DNA from: Erysipelotrichaceae bacterium
GTDB taxonomy: Bacteria > Bacillota_I > Bacilli_A > Erysipelotrichales > Erysipelotrichaceae
Length of the DNA: 5,477 bases
Reading direction: 5' to 3'
Assembly: GCA_900754715.1 (NCBI GenBank)
Contig: CAAEDX010000025.1
Coordinates: 1-5,477, forward strand
Position numbers and translations under genes: made by a program. Positions 4,301-5,477 of this stretch are shown piece by piece (within the stretch, counting starts at the first letter, position 1; each line of letters opens with the position of its first letter). The notes under the pieces were generated by a model. The model made no database searches. It was not told where the DNA came from and saw nothing but the letters and a program-made list of their open reading frames with translations.

Positions 4301-5477
4301 GACGGCATGCTCGTCTTCACCGGACCGGATGGACGTTCCCCACAGTTGGATTATCTGGAGATCGTGCCTGCGGATATTGATGTGACGGAATATACGATCA
4401 CTGCCTCTGCCGGTGCTGGCGGAACCATCAGTGATGAAGGAAACGCTACGGTCGAAGAAGGAACTGACAAGACCTATACGATCACTGCGGATGATGGCTA
4501 TGCGATCGCGGATGTGTTCGTCAACGGCACGTCAGTCGGTGCATGTTCCACTTATACATTTGAAAATGTGAGCGCGGACGCTACCATCGAAGCACGCTTT
4601 GTCTTCGATCATTACACCGCTGCCAATCCGTTCTTGTTCCCATCCGGAAGCGACTCAGCAACGCTGGAAGCAGAGTATGTATCCGAGATCATCAATGATG
4701 AAAGCAACGATAATGGATGGCCTTGTGTCGTTACAGAGGCGGCATGGGCAAGCAATGGCAAGTTCGTAGATGCCCTTAATCAAGGCGATGTCATCAAATA
4801 CAATTACCGCGCTGCACAGGCAGGCACATATCATGTCGTCGTGACTTATCGCAGCGGGTCGAATGCCAATGCGCTGGCATGGAGCGAAGAAAGCGGAAAG
4901 ATCGAAAGCGGTACGGTATCTGCTGGTGCTAATGACAGTGCGAGCGCGACCCATACAGCAGAGTTTGATCTGATCGTGAGCGAAGCCGGTGACGGTGTGC
5001 TCATCTTTACCGGACCAGATGGCAAGTCTCCGCAGCTGGATAAATTTGAGATCAGCTTTGTCAACGCGCCGCAGCCAGAACCGGCAGACAAGACACAGCT
5101 GAACGAAGCGATCGCCAGCGCAGATGCCCTGGATGCGGCAGATTATACAAGCACAAGCTGGGCCGCTTTGCAGGAAGCGCTGAACAGCGCGAAGCGCGTC
5201 GCGGCGGATGAAGATGCAGATCAAGATGCGGTCGACGCGGCAGTTCAGGCATTGAACGCAGCGGTCGAAGCGCTAGAGGAAATCAGCGAGCCAAGTGAAC
5301 CGGCCAGCGCTGCAGCTATCCAGGCATTGCAGAACATGGTCGAAAAAGCCAATGCGCTTGGTTCTGACGATGCTGCTCTGCAGGCAGCAATTGAAGCTGC
5401 TCAGGCTGTCCTGAATGAAGAGACGCCGAGCGCAACGGCAGTCGTCACTGCATTGCTCAACCTGAGCGAAGCGATGC
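1379..5477 (+). CDS. Secreted multi-domain GH29 alpha-L-fucosidase, 3' end outside the window
   Basis: This enzyme would hydrolyse terminal alpha-L-fucose from host glycans such as Lewis epitopes, mucins or milk oligosaccharides, outside the cell. 1366 residues are visible with no stop. Residues 1-28 are a signal peptide (KLNK, hydrophobic core, VSA before residue 29). GH29 spans about 45-388, with H70 in VHFG, H123-H124 in AKHHDGF and SPWD at 171-174. Asp228 in IWMDGAK is the probable nucleophile, and Glu280 in RWIGNENG the probable acid/base by subfamily-B resemblance. Then follow: F5/8C/CBM32-like (393-527), a jelly-roll-like module with RDPNHG (540-665), Calx-beta (671-778), FIVAR (782-847), CBM6-like copy 1 (849-995), InlB B-repeat-like (1003-1076), CBM6-like copy 2 (1079-1225), FIVAR (1236-1300) and a cut FIVAR-like module (1306 on). 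A C-terminal anchor, if any, is beyond the window. Bifidobacterial AfcB-type enzymes share GH29, CBM32 and FIVAR. A preference for 1,3/1,4-linked fucose is inferred. The gene is intact in the visible part; a cre-like site suggests catabolite repression. Confidence 0.93.
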   Translation, partial: MKLNKIALSAVMAMSVFAGVPAVTSVSAAENYVYDGDLTENGTAVPEAWGVTPTPEQYRYQKEELAGFVHFGPNTFNNIEWGENYGDRAPDEIFTLENDFDAETLVKAFHDAGFKKIIVTAKHHDGFCIWASDYTEYDVASTSYKNGQGDILAEISEACTRYDMDMGLYLSPWDINAESYGYYDAEGRPTTAQGDVLDYNDYYVDQLNEILGDDKYGNDGHFTEIWMDGAKGSGSDAQDYDFQRWYDTIQAQEGLEAGYDSECMIFQCGANTTVRWIGNENGYAAKNTWSKSNVDVEADTCDDNLQGSYSLGYEDGNKWTVPEADSRITSGWFWGPNKSTPKSITDLGNMYFNSVGHNAPLLLNVPPNTDGTVDQEILDRLAEFGDNITATFANNLASGATIGATSVRGNDTAFKPSNVLDGNDDTYWTTDDGTAEGSLIIDLGSTKTFDVVSIEEAIQLGQSINEYKVEYRNGDDDEWTVLDEGETIGAKRLIRTASVRADQLRITVDTNKSDAVPMISEVGVYKASEDFELAGTAPVGMDVIDIEDTNISDGAGFTFTSGTWVAETGTNYINGTNRYANANASLTVTFHGSKIYLLGTRDPNHGTATIQIDDDDPVTIDTEASTRATGQMIFASDDLEDGDHTLTLTVGSTGAIGLEAAYVINNGGMGMIGLEQDSYTMNEDSSLEVKIVRVGGTAGTISALLQPNPGTAIQDDFDTEQISEIVMEEGQSEATATVTTRRNTNVTGDRQFTIELADPSDGLILGFNDRAQITIKDTETSSLETLDTLLETARGLKQDWYASGWEDFAQALAYAETVADAADPAAAEVTTAISGLRNAMEALVAREQYTENDRFQFPWREGSSAVLEAEFATELVNDESNDNGWPLEVAEGDWSSNGKFLNSLNTGDVAKYAYTAEKTGTYHVTAYYRSGSNTNALAWSEENGKIESGTVSAGAASTAATHTAEFDLVVNEAGDGMLVFTGPDGRSPQLDYLEIVPADIDVTEYTITASAGAGGTISDEGNATVEEGTDKTYTITADDGYAIADVFVNGTSVGACSTYTFENVSADATIEARFVFDHYTAANPFLFPSGSDSATLEAEYVSEIINDESNDNGWPCVVTEAAWASNGKFVDALNQGDVIKYNYRAAQAGTYHVVVTYRSGSNANALAWSEESGKIESGTVSAGANDSASATHTAEFDLIVSEAGDGVLIFTGPDGKSPQLDKFEISFVNAPQPEPADKTQLNEAIASADALDAADYTSTSWAALQEALNSAKRVAADEDADQDAVDAAVQALNAAVEALEEISEPSEPASAAAIQALQNMVEKANALGSDDAALQAAIEAAQAVLNEETPSATAVVTALLNLSEAM
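1511..2542 (+). other. GH29 catalytic domain (protein residues 45-388)
   Basis: A TIM-barrel fucosidase domain with the classic strand motifs in order: LAGFVHFGPNTF, KKIIVTAKHHDGF, GLYLSPWD, EIWMDGAKG, RWIGNENG and the closing APLLLNVPPNTDG. The WMDGA form of the nucleophile loop and the RWIGNE motif 52 residues later resemble the 1,3/1,4-specific subfamily B rather than the broad subfamily A. All expected active-site residues appear to be present, so the enzyme should be active. Confidence 0.9.
2555..2959 (+). other. F5/8 type C (CBM32-like) domain (residues 393-527)
   Basis: The stretch begins with NLASGATIGATSVRGND, continues with the hallmark NVLDGNDDTYWTTDD and SLIIDLG, and ends with ISEVGVYK, the usual discoidin-fold pattern. 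In GH29 subfamily B enzymes such a domain packs directly against the catalytic barrel. A galactose or N-acetyl-hexosamine ligand is possible but cannot be read from the sequence. Confidence 0.85.
2996..3373 (+). other. Jelly-roll-like accessory module with RDPNHG motif (residues 540-665)
   Basis: A beta-rich module with ITVDT-like and SLTVTFHGSKIYLLGTRDP strands, an NHG turn, TIQIDDDDPVTIDT, and GDHTLTLTV near the end. This resembles a module often appended to Firmicutes glycoside hydrolases between catalytic and anchoring parts. I do not recognise a named family with certainty, and carbohydrate binding is only a possibility. Confidence 0.5.
3389..3712 (+). other. Calx-beta domain (residues 671-778)
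   Basis: The pattern DSYTMNEDSSLEVKIVRVGGTAG, an internal DDFD, the VMEEGQSEATATVTTRRN strand pair and FTIELADPSDG ending in ITIKD is typical of Calx-beta repeats. These are calcium-binding beta-sandwiches common in large secreted proteins. Calcium dependence is inferred from the family and the acidic residues. Confidence 0.75.
3722..3919 (+). other. FIVAR module 1 (residues 782-847)
   Basis: A helical, alanine-rich segment with LETLDTLLETARGLKQDWYASGW, DFAQALAYAETVAD and AISGLRNAMEAL. This is the three-helix FIVAR (found in various architectures) pattern, which acts mostly as a spacer or adhesion module in cell-surface enzymes of gut Gram-positives. Confidence 0.8.
3923..4363 (+). repeat. 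CBM6-like module, internal duplication copy 1 (residues 849-995)
   Basis: A beta-sandwich carbohydrate-binding-like module. It runs from YTENDRFQFP through LEAEF, NDESNDNGWP, GDVAKYAYTAEKTGTYHV, YRSGSN, GPDG and ends at LEI. LEAE, the G-Y-hydrophobic strand and the terminal L-E-I pattern resemble CBM6 family modules, though the exact family is uncertain. Its pair lies at 4613-5053. From LEAE onward about 92 of 130 positions are identical by eye. Confidence 0.8.
4385..4606 (+). other. InlB B-repeat-like module between the two CBM6-like copies (residues 1003-1076)
   Basis: The stretch TEYTITASAGAGGTIS, GNATVEEGTDKTYTITADDGY, DVFVNGTSVG and YTFENVSADATIEARF has the beta-strand pattern of the bacterial InlB B-repeat/Flg_new_2-type domain. 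This family is common in secreted proteins of Firmicutes and usually acts as a spacer or adhesive module. Confidence 0.75.
4613..5053 (+). repeat. CBM6-like module, internal duplication copy 2 (residues 1079-1225)
   Basis: The second copy of the module at 3923-4363, in the same frame and of equal length (441 bases). The shared cores include NDESNDNGWP, YRSGSN, NALAWSEE, GKIESGTVSAGA, THTAEFDL and TGPDG. Two exact DNA matches persist: 20 bases at 4181-4200/4868-4887 and 23 bases at 4211-4233/4898-4920, both offset by 687. This indicates a fairly recent duplication, or strong selection plus conserved codon choice. Confidence 0.85.
5084..5278 (+). other. FIVAR module 2 (residues 1236-1300)
   Basis: The segment DKTQLNEAIASADALDAADY, SWAALQEALNSAKRV and AVDAAVQALNAAVEAL is a clear FIVAR match: helices with the DYTSTSW-type second-helix start. 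Confidence 0.85.
5294..5476 (+). other. FIVAR-like module 3, cut by the window edge (residues 1306-1366)
   Basis: After the linker ISEPSEP comes AAAIQALQNMVEKANALG, DAALQAAIEAAQAVLNE and VVTALLNLSEAM. This is the helix pattern of FIVAR without the aromatic DYTxxSW element. The module is incomplete because the window ends in the reading frame. Confidence 0.55.

Overview
The window looks like chromosome from a low- to mid-GC Bacillota, probably a gut or mucosa-associated member of the Erysipelotrichia/Clostridia type. The evidence is AGGAGG-type ribosome binding sites, Rho-independent terminators with T tracts, a c-di-AMP receptor of the Firmicutes DarA/PstA family, and a secreted host-glycan-degrading enzyme with FIVAR and Calx-beta modules. 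The species cannot be fixed from this sequence.

Layout: bases 1-168 hold no gene I can support. A candidate extended -10 promoter (169-197) precedes a small PII-like c-di-AMP receptor gene (darA/pstA, 231-554), which ends in a strong 12-bp-stem terminator (564-609). Only 13 bases later starts a LURP-one-related (YxjI-type) beta-barrel protein gene (623-1096), closed by a second terminator (1104-1141). A 237-bp AT-rich intergenic region follows. It carries a perfect TATAAT hexamer, a 12-bp direct repeat with 21-bp period, a cre-like catabolite repression site, an orphan Shine-Dalgarno-like GAAAGGAGG and a small hairpin.

From 1379 to the end of the window, and beyond it, runs one very large open frame on the + strand (1366 codons visible, no stop). 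It encodes a secreted multi-domain GH29 alpha-L-fucosidase. The order is: signal peptide, GH29 catalytic domain (subfamily-B-like), F5/8 type C/CBM32-like domain, a jelly-roll-like module, Calx-beta, FIVAR, CBM6-like copy 1, an InlB B-repeat-like module, CBM6-like copy 2, FIVAR, and a second FIVAR-like module cut by the window edge. Overall this resembles secreted mucin or milk-oligosaccharide fucosidases of gut Firmicutes and bifidobacteria.

The two small upstream genes have housekeeping or signalling character and no visible link to the fucosidase. Each of the three genes appears to be separated from the next by a terminator. No mobile element, CRISPR array, tRNA or rRNA is visible. The most interesting material is the modular architecture and internal duplication of the fucosidase, and the layered control signals in its leader.
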